Positions 54,257 through 62,964 are shown, counted from the stretch's first letter. The stretch is DNA of 64,000 nt from Xanthomonas arboricola (GCF_003353015.1 NZ_QREM01000001.1:168891-232890); one strand, 5' to 3'. Notes: generated from the sequence alone by a model not told the origin. Made by a program: numbers and translations.

Positions 54257-55390
54257 TCAGCCGCTGTAGGCTTTGTGGCCGAAACTTTTCGCTCCGATGG
54301 CCTGCGACGTGTTGGGGGCAATCACCTCGTCGGGCGCATCGGTCGTGAGGTTTGCCAGTGTCACCGTCGCGCCGGGTGCGTCGGTGCGGAACACCGCTTC
54401 CTTGACCTGGTTGAACTCGCAGTTTTCGACCCGAAGGTTCGTGTCGATATCGGTATGTCCACCATTGGTACGGAAGACCTTGCCGGCGCCCTCGACAGTG
54501 TCACCCGACATCATGACATCGGCAGCGCCGTTGTCCTGCACGACCTTGTCCGAGGCATTCTTGAACGTGCAATTGATGATCTCGACCTTCGGCCGGCCGC
54601 TGAGCCCCGGGCTGCAACCTGCAATGCCGGCATCATGCTCGCGGTTTCCCTGGCCATCGATGGTGACCGCATCCTCGCTGACATCTTCGTTGACACAGTT
54701 GACCATCTTGCCGCTCTGCATGAAATGCACACCGTCGCCACCGCCTTTCATATGGACGTTGCAGAGGCTGCCGCCGTCCTCGACGATGAACAACGGCTGC
54801 TGGTGCTCGTTCTGTGAGCCATCACCAAGTCCAGGCCCGCCGATGTAGGTCTGGCCCTTGCCATCGAAGACCTCGCCCTTGTGCACCACGATGGGCTTGT
54901 TCTGGATGCCGGGCGGCGCGGTGACGACCTTGCCGGTAGGAAGTGGCGCCGGCGATCCGGCTGGGCCTGGCATGCCCGGAGTACCGTTGGTTGGCGTGGG
55001 CGTTGCCGCGTGAGTCGGAGTAGTGGTGGATGTGCCGCTGTAGGTTTCCGTTCCGTTGCTGCTCCCCCTTCCGGAGGTATCGCTGCCGTTACCACCGTTG
55101 TTCCCATTCCCATTGCCGGTACCGCTTCCGTTTTGCCCGCCTGAGTTGGTGGAACACGGCGGGTTCGATGGCGGCATCGACGGCGATGACGATGGTGTCG
55201 GATTGATCTCGTTCGGCGGCTCAGGGCCATTGGACGGTTTGTTACCAGCCTGCAGCATGTCGCTGAGCATGCGTTGCAGGCAGTACGCCACCATGCTCAT
55301 GATCACCGCAGTCAAGTCTGGTTGCTGCGAGGGGGAGAATGAGGACGGCTGTAAGCTCGCTGTGGTACTTGAGGGAATGGCGAGATTCAT
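54257..55390 (-). CDS. hrpW: HrpW, harpin with pectate lyase (PL3) domain
   Basis: 377 residues from the ATG at 55390 (AGGA upstream). The first 160 are harpin-like: a helical segment (LTAVIMSMVAYCLQRMLSDML) and a Gly/Asn/Ser/Pro-rich linker (GSGTGNGNGNNGGNGS). Residues about 160-377 form a right-handed beta-helix like PL3 pectate lyases: VVHKGEVFDGKGQTYIGG, FIVEDGGSLCNVHMKGGGDGVHF, VEIINCTFKNASDKVVQDNG and GHTDIDTNLRVENCEF. A type III-secreted apoplastic helper acting on pectate is expected. It lies 148 bases after hpaB on the same strand. Other Xanthomonas genomes may carry hrpW away from the main cluster. Confidence 0.9.
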   Translation of the reverse strand: MNLAIPSSTTASLQPSSFSPSQQPDLTAVIMSMVAYCLQRMLSDMLQAGNKPSNGPEPPNEINPTPSSSPSMPPSNPPCSTNSGGQNGSGTGNGNGNNGGNGSDTSGRGSSNGTETYSGTSTTTPTHAATPTPTNGTPGMPGPAGSPAPLPTGKVVTAPPGIQNKPIVVHKGEVFDGKGQTYIGGPGLGDGSQNEHQQPLFIVEDGGSLCNVHMKGGGDGVHFMQSGKMVNCVNEDVSEDAVTIDGQGNREHDAGIAGCSPGLSGRPKVEIINCTFKNASDKVVQDNGAADVMMSGDTVEGAGKVFRTNGGHTDIDTNLRVENCEFNQVKEAVFRTDAPGATVTLANLTTDAPDEVIAPNTSQAIGAKSFGHKAYSG

Positions 55391-55538
55391 TGGCAAATGT
55401 CCTGTGCGAGTGAACTACGGGCCGAGTCACGCGGACGGGAAAGGCTACTCTGCCACCGGTGGCGATGCGCCGCGACGCTGTGGATGGAGCTGCTACCGAT
55501 TGCAGACACAATCGGCCCGATGCGGAGTTCAACGTCCA

Positions 55539-56021
55539 TCACGCGCGTAGCCATAGATAATTTCCCGTCGCGATTCCTTCGAACATTTCGTCGTGTGCAA
55601 TGAAGATGTTGTTGTTCCAATAACGGCCATGCTCGGCATAGTGGGCGAGCAGGTCGCAGATCCACGCGCCGTCGACGTCATCGTCCAGCGGGACGCGCAC
55701 GATCAGAACGATCACGCCGGCATCGTTCAAACCGAGTTGCGCCTGGTCCTGCGCGTACACCGACAAGTTGGCTTCCAGCAACAGCCGGAACACCGTCAGG
55801 GTCCGTCCGGCAGGAGCAAGGCCATAGGAGATGCGTAGGTAGAGTGCTTCTTCCTCTGGCGCTTGCTGTGCTTCTTCGTCGGCCTGGGCTGAGGGCATAT
55901 GCAGATAGACTTCAAACCCGTCCACCCACAGCACACGTTTGCTGAGCACCCCCTGCACATCCGGCAGGTTCAGTGCTTCGCACATCTGCTGGACGATCGC
56001 TTCGAATCGGGCGTTGCTCAT
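55539..56021 (-). CDS. hpaB: HpaB, general type III secretion chaperone/exit-control protein
   Basis: 160 residues, acidic, with the CesT/Tir chaperone pattern: FEAIVQQMCEALNLPDVQ, an Asp/Glu-rich stretch (QADEEAQQAPEEEA), then FRLLLEANLSVYAQDQAQLGLNDAGVIVLIVRVPLD and CDLLAHYAEHGRYWNN. It binds effectors and guides them to the ATPase, and is released through HpaA. It follows hrpE by 55 bases. The intact copy here is complete, in contrast to the pseudogene at 52672. Confidence 0.93.
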   Translation of the reverse strand: MSNARFEAIVQQMCEALNLPDVQGVLSKRVLWVDGFEVYLHMPSAQADEEAQQAPEEEALYLRISYGLAPAGRTLTVFRLLLEANLSVYAQDQAQLGLNDAGVIVLIVRVPLDDDVDGAWICDLLAHYAEHGRYWNNNIFIAHDEMFEGIATGNYLWLRA

Positions 56022-56076
56022 CTGCAGTGAAACATGCGCAGGGCGGTGGATTAGCCCTGCGTCATGTCAGAAGCCG

Positions 56077-56352
56077 TTACTGACCGACTAGCTGTTTGGT
56101 GTTGTCACCCGCCTTGCCAATGAACTTGTTGAGTGTCACGTTAAAGTCGAGATCGTTCTTGAGCATGGTGACCTTGTTGTTCATGCCCTTTTGCTTCTCA
56201 TTACTTGCTTCGAGGCCACTTAGCAGGGAATCGATCTGATCGTCTGAAGCGTTCAGAGCATTGTGATTAGAGTAGTCGCTCTTGAAGCCGGCCAGATGGC
56301 CATCCTTTCCCTGATCGAAGCGGGAGTGGAATGTATCTAATTTCGGAAGCAT
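56077..56352 (-). CDS. hrpE: HrpE, major subunit of the Hrp pilus
   Basis: 91 residues, predicted all-helical, starting MLPKLDTFHSRFDQG at 56352 (GAGGAG seven bases upstream). The C-terminal half DQIDSLLSGLEASNEKQKGMNNKVTML and LDFNVTLNKFIGKAGDN shows the usual HrpE/SctF2-like pattern. Secreted by the type III apparatus and assembled into the extracellular pilus. 86 bases separate it from hrpD6; no PIP box is seen in that gap or in hrpD6, so transcription may come from the hrcQ promoter. Confidence 0.9.
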   Translation of the reverse strand: MLPKLDTFHSRFDQGKDGHLAGFKSDYSNHNALNASDDQIDSLLSGLEASNEKQKGMNNKVTMLKNDLDFNVTLNKFIGKAGDNTKQLVGQ

Positions 56353-56438
56353 ATCGGGACTCCTCAGAGATGGGTAAGTAACATGTAGCGCCTGATGGCG
56401 CGGTTTTACTTGGTCAACACGACCAAGGAAATCAATGA

Positions 56439-56681
56439 TCAAGGCATGCCGGCGATATGAGCGACGATGCCGAGGGCAGCATTGATGCCCTCGTGCAAGA
56501 CGGCAAGTTCGTTTCGCGCAACCTGATCGTTAGCTGCGGACCAGTGCCCACGGATCTGCTGCGCTGTCGCATCGAGCGCGGTCTCGATGTTGAGCAGCCG
56601 CTCGCCGGAGACGTCCAGCGCCTTCGTCTGTAATATCTTGTTCATATCCTGAGTGACGGTGTCGGTCATTGCATCGAACAT
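56439..56681 (-). CDS. hrpD6: HrpD6, small type III apparatus protein
   Basis: 80 residues, highly helical (MFDAMTDTVTQDMNKILQTKALDVSG, then LNIETALDATAQQIRGHWSAANDQVARNEL), soluble with no membrane segment. The position after hrpD5 is the one known for hrpD6 in xanthomonads. Needed for pathogenicity in X. oryzae and reported to affect expression of other hrp genes. 10 bases after the hrpD5 stop. Confidence 0.9.
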   Translation of the reverse strand: MFDAMTDTVTQDMNKILQTKALDVSGERLLNIETALDATAQQIRGHWSAANDQVARNELAVLHEGINAALGIVAHIAGMP

Positions 56682-56691
56682 GGTACGGCTC

Positions 56692-57630
56692 TCACGGCGC
56701 CGCTTGCTGCGGCAGGAAAGTCAGATGCTTGGTGCCGTCCGGCGTCTCGACGTAATGCAGCCCGTCGGCGAGCAGAGCTGCGTCGTAATTTGCGGGGGGC
56801 TTCACGGACGGGTCTTGCTGGCTGATCTCAACATGCAGCGTGCGGATCTCCGGGCCTAGATCGCTGCGTAGATCGGCGATGCGTCGGGTCGCACGCTCGG
56901 CGTTGTCGCTGCTTCCGGTAATCGAAAAAACGCCACTACCGTCGTAATGCACGCTGAGGTCGCGGTCCGCCAGGGTGTCGCGCAGCGTTGCCAGTACCTC
57001 GTCCACTACCACCACATCGACCGTGACGGCTTGATGGTGCCGATGCAACTCAGCGCGCAGGCGGGCCGCGTCGGCGCTGCTGGTCACCAGGCCTACCACC
57101 CGCACGCGCGTGCCAATTTGCTCCACGCGCGCTTCGCGCAAGCCCAGTTGGTTCAGCAAGGGTCTGACCTGATTGGCTTGGTTGTCCCGATGCTGCGGGG
57201 TGGCAGCGTCGGAAAGGAACGCCGGTTGCAGCGAGGGCAGCAACGCTGTGGCGGCCAGCGCTAGCATGGCGCCCACCACTGCACGCACTGCCTTGCGCCT
57301 AGGCGCGGGCGGCGCCGACGTCGGGGCTGGGGAAAGCAGCCGCTCAAGCAATGCCACGTCGTCTGGCCAATCCGCCGCAGAATCACCAAGGCACAGCACC
57401 AATGGACCAAAGCGCACTGGATGCAGCGCGATAAACGATGTAGTTGGCAACGCGTCGCCGCGATAATGCATCTGACCATCATGATCCACCTCGATGATAA
57501 GCGAGCAGCCAGGCCAGTCTTCGATTCGGATATCGGCTTGGGGATCGGCACCCAGCGTGTAGCATCCTGGCTCCAAATCTAATCGTGCACCGGCATGGAC
57601 TCCTGTCAGGACACGAAGTTGCATGGTCAT
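56692..57630 (-). CDS. hrpD5: HrpD5 (SctD), inner-membrane ring protein of the injectisome
   Basis: 312 residues. The cytosolic FHA-like N-domain starts MTMQLRVLTGVHAGARLDLEPGCYTLGAD and LIIEVDHDGQMHYRGD. One membrane helix (about residues 114-136, AVRAVVGAMLALAATALLPSL) follows, then periplasmic ring-building domains (VRVVGLVTSSADAARLRAEL and VFSITGSSDNAERATRRIADL). Forms the inner-membrane ring with HrcJ. The start overlaps the hpaA stop by ATGA. Confidence 0.93.
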   Translation of the reverse strand: MTMQLRVLTGVHAGARLDLEPGCYTLGADPQADIRIEDWPGCSLIIEVDHDGQMHYRGDALPTTSFIALHPVRFGPLVLCLGDSAADWPDDVALLERLLSPAPTSAPPAPRRKAVRAVVGAMLALAATALLPSLQPAFLSDAATPQHRDNQANQVRPLLNQLGLREARVEQIGTRVRVVGLVTSSADAARLRAELHRHHQAVTVDVVVVDEVLATLRDTLADRDLSVHYDGSGVFSITGSSDNAERATRRIADLRSDLGPEIRTLHVEISQQDPSVKPPANYDAALLADGLHYVETPDGTKHLTFLPQQAAP

Positions 57631-58439
57631 GCGCGAATCTCCTGGGCTGCCCGCTCCGGCTGCTCGATCAGCAGTGTGTTCAGACGTGTGATGGCACGGG
57701 AGCGATCGAGGCGTTTACGCGGTTTTCCCGCGTTGAGCAGTATCAGCGGCAGCAGTAAATGGAAATTGCGCAGCGCTGGAGATGGCTCCGGTTGCGCAGG
57801 CACCAACTCCACCAGAAGCTTGCGTAGCGCCTGTATGTTTTCGGTAGGCGTGCTTTCACTGCCGCTGCGTAGGTGTTCGCGCAACAACCTCCAGACCATG
57901 CTTGTCAGCGGTGTCGCGGCAGGATGCGCAATGCTGATCGCGCGCAGTTCGACAAGCGCAACGGAAAGCGCGTGTCGCCCTCCCGTCGGGTCCGTGGCGC
58001 GCCGCTTTGCGTAGCCCTCGAGAACGCCATCGACGCTCGCGCGCACGCTGTTGTCCACTTGCACCGGCGAGGCGCCTTGCCATGGCCCTGCCTGCGGATC
58101 GCCAGCATGGGGGTCTCCGCCATCGCCGTGCTGATCGTCCTGGCTTTGGCCCTGGTCCTGCGGCTTTGCGACTGCGATGCTGACCCGGCCGCGTAGCGCC
58201 GACACGCGCGCGGCTTCGTCTTCTTCCTGTTCGGTGGCATCCAGCTCGTCCAGGCCGTCCAGTGAGTGCAGGCCACGTCGCCGCTTGCGCGGCGGAGCAG
58301 GGCGTAAACGCTGCGCATGCGTTGCGGCGTCGGCGACCGGAGACGCGCTGGCGTGCGCCGCATCGGTATGCGCGTGCGAAGCGGTATGTGCGCCCGGAAC
58401 CGATGGTGGCACGGCACCGGGGAAGATGCGCCGGATCAT
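57627..58439 (-). CDS. hpaA: HpaA, type III export control protein
   Basis: 270 residues from the ATG at 58439. Rich in Ala/His/Asp at the N-terminus (HTASHAHTDAAHASASP), then a basic cluster (PRKRRRGL, about residue 50) that reads as a bipartite nuclear-localisation-like signal as described for HpaA. It interacts with HpaB and HrcU-type export components and promotes secretion of pilus and translocon proteins; it is also secreted. ATGA overlaps with hrcS and hrpD5 show tight operon coupling. Confidence 0.92.
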   Translation of the reverse strand: MIRRIFPGAVPPSVPGAHTASHAHTDAAHASASPVADAATHAQRLRPAPPRKRRRGLHSLDGLDELDATEQEEDEAARVSALRGRVSIAVAKPQDQGQSQDDQHGDGGDPHAGDPQAGPWQGASPVQVDNSVRASVDGVLEGYAKRRATDPTGGRHALSVALVELRAISIAHPAATPLTSMVWRLLREHLRSGSESTPTENIQALRKLLVELVPAQPEPSPALRNFHLLLPLILLNAGKPRKRLDRSRAITRLNTLLIEQPERAAQEIRA

Positions 58440-58696
58440 GGAAATGCCGCCTGCATCAGCGTCTGGCCGAACTGCATGATTGCCGAGGCACCCCAAGGCG
58501 CGGTGACTGCAATGGCGGCTACCACCACTACCAGCTTGAGTGCGAACGAAATCGATGCATCCTGCAGCGACATCACCGCCTGAATGAAGGCGATCAACAG
58601 CCCGGCTAGCGCGGCGACGCCGACCACCGGCAGCGACACCTTGAGGCACAGCAACAAGGCTTCGGAGGTGAATCGCACCAGATCATCTTGGTCCAT
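58436..58696 (-). CDS. hrcS: HrcS (SctS), export apparatus membrane protein
   Basis: 86 residues with two membrane helices (LLLCLKVSLPVVGVAALAGLLIAFIQA and LVVVVAAIAVTAPWGASAIMQF) and the conserved MSLQDASISFALK loop. FliQ homologue in the export gate. Starts three bases after the hrcR stop. Confidence 0.96.
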   Translation of the reverse strand: MDQDDLVRFTSEALLLCLKVSLPVVGVAALAGLLIAFIQAVMSLQDASISFALKLVVVVAAIAVTAPWGASAIMQFGQTLMQAAFP

Positions 58697-58699
58697 GCG

Positions 58700-59344
58700 T
58701 CACCGATAACTCAGAACCAGGCCGTGGATCAGCATGGACCACCCATCCATCGCCACGAACAACAACAGTTTGAACGGGATCGCCACATTGGTGGGCGTTA
58801 CCTGCGAAAGACCCATGGCCATCAACGCATTAGCCACCACCAGGTCGATGACGATGAACACCAGATACAGCAGAAAGCCGATGCGGAATGCTTCAGTCAA
58901 TTCGCTGAGCGTGAAGGCAGGTGCCAACACGAGCAGATCGTCGGGCTTGAGTGTGTCGGCCTTGTCCTTGGGCCAGATCTGGCGCGCGGAGCGAATGAAA
59001 AACGCCTTCTCGCGCTCGCGGGTGTGCTTGAGCAGAAACTGCCGAAACGGCTCGCGGCAGGCATCGAGCAGCACTACCACGCGGCTGTTATCCGAGCCGG
59101 CACTGTAGTTCTGCGTAGCCTTGAACGCCTCCATGCCCACTGGCGCCATCACAAAGCACGACACCAGCAACGCGACACCATTGAGGACCATGTTCGGTGG
59201 TACCTGCTGCACGCCGATGGCATTACGTAGCAGACCGAGCACAACCACGATCTTGGTGTAGGAGGTAACTACCATCGCTGCGAAGGGCAGCAAGCCGAGC
59301 ATGATGACCACTAGCAGCAAGGAGCCGACGTCAGGCATCTGCAT
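58700..59344 (-). CDS. hrcR: HrcR (SctR), export apparatus membrane protein
   Basis: 214 residues, FliP homologue with four helices: LLLVVIMLGLLPFAAMVVTSYTKIVVVLGLLRNAIGVQQVPPNMVLNG, a central cytosolic loop, and the conserved C-terminal block LLYLVFIVIDLVVANALMAMGLSQVTP. The start at 59344 overlaps the hrcQ end by 14 bases; a second in-frame ATG is at 59338. Part of the export gate with HrcS and HrcT. Confidence 0.96.
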   Translation of the reverse strand: MQMPDVGSLLLVVIMLGLLPFAAMVVTSYTKIVVVLGLLRNAIGVQQVPPNMVLNGVALLVSCFVMAPVGMEAFKATQNYSAGSDNSRVVVLLDACREPFRQFLLKHTREREKAFFIRSARQIWPKDKADTLKPDDLLVLAPAFTLSELTEAFRIGFLLYLVFIVIDLVVANALMAMGLSQVTPTNVAIPFKLLLFVAMDGWSMLIHGLVLSYR

Positions 59345-60353
59345 GCGTGGTCTCCGACATACTCAGGATCTGTACGCCAAGATGTTCGCCCACTGCCAAC
59401 AACCTACCGATGCCGATGGTCTGGCCGTAGACCACCAGGCGAATGTCGGCCTGGTCGACCGGTACCGATAGTTCCAGGATCTGACCGGGCTGCAATCCCG
59501 ACAGCATCGAGAGTGGCAGTGCGAGCTGGTCCACTTCCAGCTGCACCGGCAGTTCCAGTGCTGCCACATCGGTGGTGGACGGCGAGGGGTCAGACTCGGA
59601 GGTATCGTGCTGCATGGTGGGGTAGGTCTCCAGAATCATCTGTTGCAAGTCCAGGCGCACCGTTGCGTGCAACGCCGCGCCTCCCGGTATGCCCCACAGC
59701 AGTTCGCCGCAGTGCAGCGGAGACGATGAAATGCAGTGCAGCAAGACATCGCCCGGCCGCAGCGACTGCAGCAGCAGTGTTGATGCGGTGCGCCTGCCGA
59801 TGCGCAGGCGTGTGTTCACCCGCAGTGCGCTCAACCAGGCGGGCAGCGGCGTTGGGGCTGCCAGTGCGGCGATGGCCGTTTGCAATGCAGCAAGCATTGA
59901 CGGGCTTGCCGTCAGCGCGATCGCGTCGATCTCACCCAAGGTAATGCCGATGCCGAGAGACTCGGCGGCCTCTGAGTCGCGTTCGAAGGCGACGACTTCG
60001 GCAGCGCCCAGTCCGAGCGGTAGGAAAGCGTTCAGGCAATCGCTTAACAGCACCCCGGCAATCGACACGCGCAGTGCGTCGTCGGCTTCGTTCAACAGCA
60101 GTGCCAGACCGTCCCGTGCGGCAATCCGCAGCTCCATGCTGCCGGTGTCCAACTGCAGCTGCAGTCGCCCGGCGTCCATGGCGCCAATACCACGGCAGTG
60201 CGTGGTAAGGGCGCAGTGGCGGGCGGTACGCGCATCGCCGAGCAACCTGCCCAGCTGCGCACGCGCGGAAGGCACCCGTCTCAATACCTGAGAGAGCGCA
60301 CGTGCCGGTGGAACTAGGCCTGGCTCGGTTGGCAAGTCGCGATCCCTCCTCAT
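59331..60353 (-). CDS. hrcQ: HrcQ (SctQ), cytoplasmic ring protein
   Basis: 340 residues, first gene of the hrpD operon. The C-terminal SpoA domain is clear (ELPVQLEVDQLALPLSMLSGLQPGQILELSVPVDQADIRLVVYGQTIGIGRLLAVGEHLGVQI). Together with HrcL it forms the sorting platform. The ATG at 60353 lies on an AGGAGG sequence, so the in-frame TTG at 60335 nine bases later is an alternative start. The PIP box at 60495-60519 lies upstream, inside hpaP. Confidence 0.93.
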   Translation of the reverse strand: MRRDRDLPTEPGLVPPARALSQVLRRVPSARAQLGRLLGDARTARHCALTTHCRGIGAMDAGRLQLQLDTGSMELRIAARDGLALLLNEADDALRVSIAGVLLSDCLNAFLPLGLGAAEVVAFERDSEAAESLGIGITLGEIDAIALTASPSMLAALQTAIAALAAPTPLPAWLSALRVNTRLRIGRRTASTLLLQSLRPGDVLLHCISSSPLHCGELLWGIPGGAALHATVRLDLQQMILETYPTMQHDTSESDPSPSTTDVAALELPVQLEVDQLALPLSMLSGLQPGQILELSVPVDQADIRLVVYGQTIGIGRLLAVGEHLGVQILSMSETTHADA

Positions 60354-60377
60354 GGCTGTTATGCCGCGCGTGCGGAC

Positions 60378-61034
60378 TCAAACAACCTCGATGCTGACCT
60401 GGAGCGTGTCACTGAGTGTGGCCTTCAGCGCAGTATTCAAGCGCTTTTCTCCACTGCAAAGTACCGCGCGTGCGTCGGGCGAGTTGGTGTTGAAGCGAAG
60501 CGATAGCTGGTCTGGCGAAAGCCTCAAGAACAGCGTGGTTTGCGCAAGCAGGTCGTGGTTGATGTCCAGCCACGCCTCCCAGATGCCAGTGCCGCGCACC
60601 GTCGTGGCATTGCAGAACTCGGCCACACGGAGCGCGATATGGTTGATGGCCATCTGCCCGCGTTGAGTGCGGATCCACTCGGTAGCGATCTGTCGGCCCA
60701 GCGCGTCGCTGTCGTTGCCTCGGGTGACCTGTCGGTGATGAACCTGATCGAGACAGGATGACGGGTTACCTTGCGCCGGCGCAGGATCAAGCGGCTCGCT
60801 GGCGGACTCCCCGGCGTCCGTCGTCTCTTCAGCCACGGGCAGCGGCGGATCGTCAGCGTACTCGTCCTGCAACAGCGAACCCGGCAACACCAGCTGCGCA
60901 CCGTTCAAGCGTCGACGCAGTTGCACAAAGCCGGCGCGTTGCGCCAGTCGCTGCGAGGTTGCCGGAGTACCCGGCCACAGTGGTGCTCCGGCGAGCGGAA
61001 GGATGCGCACATGGCGGACGGGTGGCTTGCGCAT
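60378..61034 (-). CDS. hpaP: HpaP/HpaC, substrate specificity switch protein
   Basis: 218 residues. The N-half is variable (Pro- and acid-rich), and the C-half has a compact domain (GIWEAWLDINHDLLAQTTLFLRLSPDQLSLRF) as in type III T3S4 switch proteins; named HpaC in X. euvesicatoria and HpaP in X. oryzae. It controls the order of secretion through the HrcU C-terminus. Its ATG shares one base with the hrcV stop (TGATG). It contains the hrcQ promoter. Confidence 0.85.
   Translation of the reverse strand: MRKPPVRHVRILPLAGAPLWPGTPATSQRLAQRAGFVQLRRRLNGAQLVLPGSLLQDEYADDPPLPVAEETTDAGESASEPLDPAPAQGNPSSCLDQVHHRQVTRGNDSDALGRQIATEWIRTQRGQMAINHIALRVAEFCNATTVRGTGIWEAWLDINHDLLAQTTLFLRLSPDQLSLRFNTNSPDARAVLCSGEKRLNTALKATLSDTLQVSIEVV
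60458..60519 (-). promoter_or_regulatory. PIP box with matched -10 for the hrcQ operon
   Basis: Minus strand TTCGC, 15 bases, TTCGC (complement at 60515-60519 and 60495-60499). The -10 TACTTT (60458-60463) fits YANNNT and lies 31 bases from the box, as required for HrpX promoters. The whole element is inside hpaP. HrpX activation of hrcQ and genes to its left is expected. Confidence 0.92.
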
Positions 61035-62956
61035 CAGGCCACCACTCTCCCGATCGGCTGCAACTGTACCTCCGCGCCCAGTTCCTGAAACGAATAGACT
61101 TCCAGCCAGCCCAGGCGCGCCTCAATCATGCGACGCACATAACGACGCACGTCCATCGATGCGACCACCGCCATCGGATGCCGTGCCTGATCGCCCACGA
61201 TCCTCTCCACCTGCTCGACGAGCTGACTAGCCTGCTCCGGCGGCAGGGCCAGGAAATTGCCGGCCGGGGTGGCGCGAATCGACTGCCGGATCAGTTGTTC
61301 CACCGCGTGGTCGAGCATCACCGCGGGCAGCTGCCCGGTGCCCGCGGTCGCGGTATGCGCAAGATAGCGGCCCAGATCGCAGCGCACATACTCGGTGAGC
61401 ATCAGCAGATCCTTTTCCTTCGGCCCCCATACCACCAGGCTCTCCAGAATGCTCTTGATATTGCGCACCGGGATGCGTTCTTCCAGTAACCGTCGCAACA
61501 CATCGGCGATGCGCTGGGCTGGCATCGCCTTGTTGACCTCCGCGACTAGTCCTGGATAGTCCGCGCCCACCTGTTCCAGCATCCACTGCGTTTCCTGGAT
61601 GCCCACGAACAGGTGTGCGCGCGCGTGCAGCGGGGCAATGGCCTGCTGGGCCAGCGCCTCCTGCATGTCTGCGGTGTCGTTCAGTTCGGCACGGGTCTCG
61701 GGGACGTCGTGGATCAACACTTCGTATTGCAGGCCCTGCAGGGCTTCGCTCTGCCATATCGCGATTCCCGGGAACGGCAACCCCAGCAGCTCGACCAACC
61801 GTCTGCGCCCGCTTTCGATCGCCTGATCCAGCAGCGCCGAGTCGAGCCGTGCGGCCAGTTGCGGTGAAAGCCGCATCGACAAGGGTGAGGCAAAATCCGG
61901 TGCGCTCTTGCGGATATGCGGCGCATCCCCCTTGGCACCTTTGCGGCTGGTGGATGGCAGCGCGGGCTGATCACTCCCACTGATGTCGCGTTGCTTGCGC
62001 CAGATCGTATAACCCCCGGCACCGACCGCCGCCGCCAGCAGCAGGAACAGCACCGCCGGAAATCCCGGCACGCACGCAAAGCAGGCCAGCAGCACGCTCG
62101 CTGCCAGCAAGGCACGCGCGTTGCTGGTGAGCTGGCGGCCGATGTCGAGCCCGAGCGAGCTGACCTTGGTCTCGTTCTCGTTGGCCACGCGGGTGATCAT
62201 GACGCCGGCCGCCACCGAGATCAGCAGCGAGGCGATCTGCGACACCATTGCGTCACCTACCGACAGGATTGCAAAACGGTTGGCAGCCTCACCTGCGCTC
62301 ATGCCGTGGTAGGTCACGCCCACCACGATGCCGGCGAGTATGTTGACCATGGTAATCACCAGGCCGGCGATCGCATCACCCTTGACGAATTTCATGGCGC
62401 CATCCATGCCGCCGTGCAGTTGACTCTCGATGGCCAGCCGTGCGCGCTTGCGGCGTGCTTCGTCTGCGCTCAGATTGCCGCCACGCAGGTCCGCATCAAT
62501 GCTCATCTGCTTGCCGGGCATCGCATCCAGGGTGAAGCGCGCACCGACTTCCGCAACGCGCTCGGAGCCTTTCGCGATCACGATGAACTGTACCGTGGTG
62601 ATGATCAGAAAGACTACCAGGCCCACCACCAGGTTGCCGCCCACCACCAGCTCGCCGAAACTCTCGATGATGTGGCCGGCCTCGGCGTGCAGCAGGATCG
62701 ACTTTGTCGAGGCGATGTTCAATGACAGCCGCAGCAGCGTGGTGAACAGCAACAATGAGGGAAACGATGACAGCGAGATCGAGTCGGGCACATACATCGT
62801 GACCATCAGCAACACCACGCTCAGGGTGATGTTGATGCCCAGCAGCGTATCGATCAGCGGGGTGGGAAGCGGCAGGATCATCAAGCCGATGACCGCCACC
62901 ACCAAGGCGGCGATCGCCACCTCGCCGCTGTATGCCAAATACCGTGTCAGGCGCAT
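61034..62956 (-). CDS. hrcV: HrcV (SctV), export gate protein
   Basis: 640 residues, FlhA family. The N-terminal 330 residues contain seven or eight helices (LTRYLAYSGEVAIAALVVAVIGLMIL, GINITLSVVLLMVTMYVPDSISLSSFPSLLLFTTLLRLSLNIASTK) and the conserved FHIPEP-type block (GSERVAEVGARFTLDAMPGKQMSIDADL). A large cytosolic domain forms the nonameric ring. The start at 62956 (AGGAG upstream) lies eight bases after the hrcU stop. Confidence 0.97.
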   Translation of the reverse strand: MRLTRYLAYSGEVAIAALVVAVIGLMILPLPTPLIDTLLGINITLSVVLLMVTMYVPDSISLSSFPSLLLFTTLLRLSLNIASTKSILLHAEAGHIIESFGELVVGGNLVVGLVVFLIITTVQFIVIAKGSERVAEVGARFTLDAMPGKQMSIDADLRGGNLSADEARRKRARLAIESQLHGGMDGAMKFVKGDAIAGLVITMVNILAGIVVGVTYHGMSAGEAANRFAILSVGDAMVSQIASLLISVAAGVMITRVANENETKVSSLGLDIGRQLTSNARALLAASVLLACFACVPGFPAVLFLLLAAAVGAGGYTIWRKQRDISGSDQPALPSTSRKGAKGDAPHIRKSAPDFASPLSMRLSPQLAARLDSALLDQAIESGRRRLVELLGLPFPGIAIWQSEALQGLQYEVLIHDVPETRAELNDTADMQEALAQQAIAPLHARAHLFVGIQETQWMLEQVGADYPGLVAEVNKAMPAQRIADVLRRLLEERIPVRNIKSILESLVVWGPKEKDLLMLTEYVRCDLGRYLAHTATAGTGQLPAVMLDHAVEQLIRQSIRATPAGNFLALPPEQASQLVEQVERIVGDQARHPMAVVASMDVRRYVRRMIEARLGWLEVYSFQELGAEVQLQPIGRVVA

Positions 62957-62964
62957 GCGATCTC

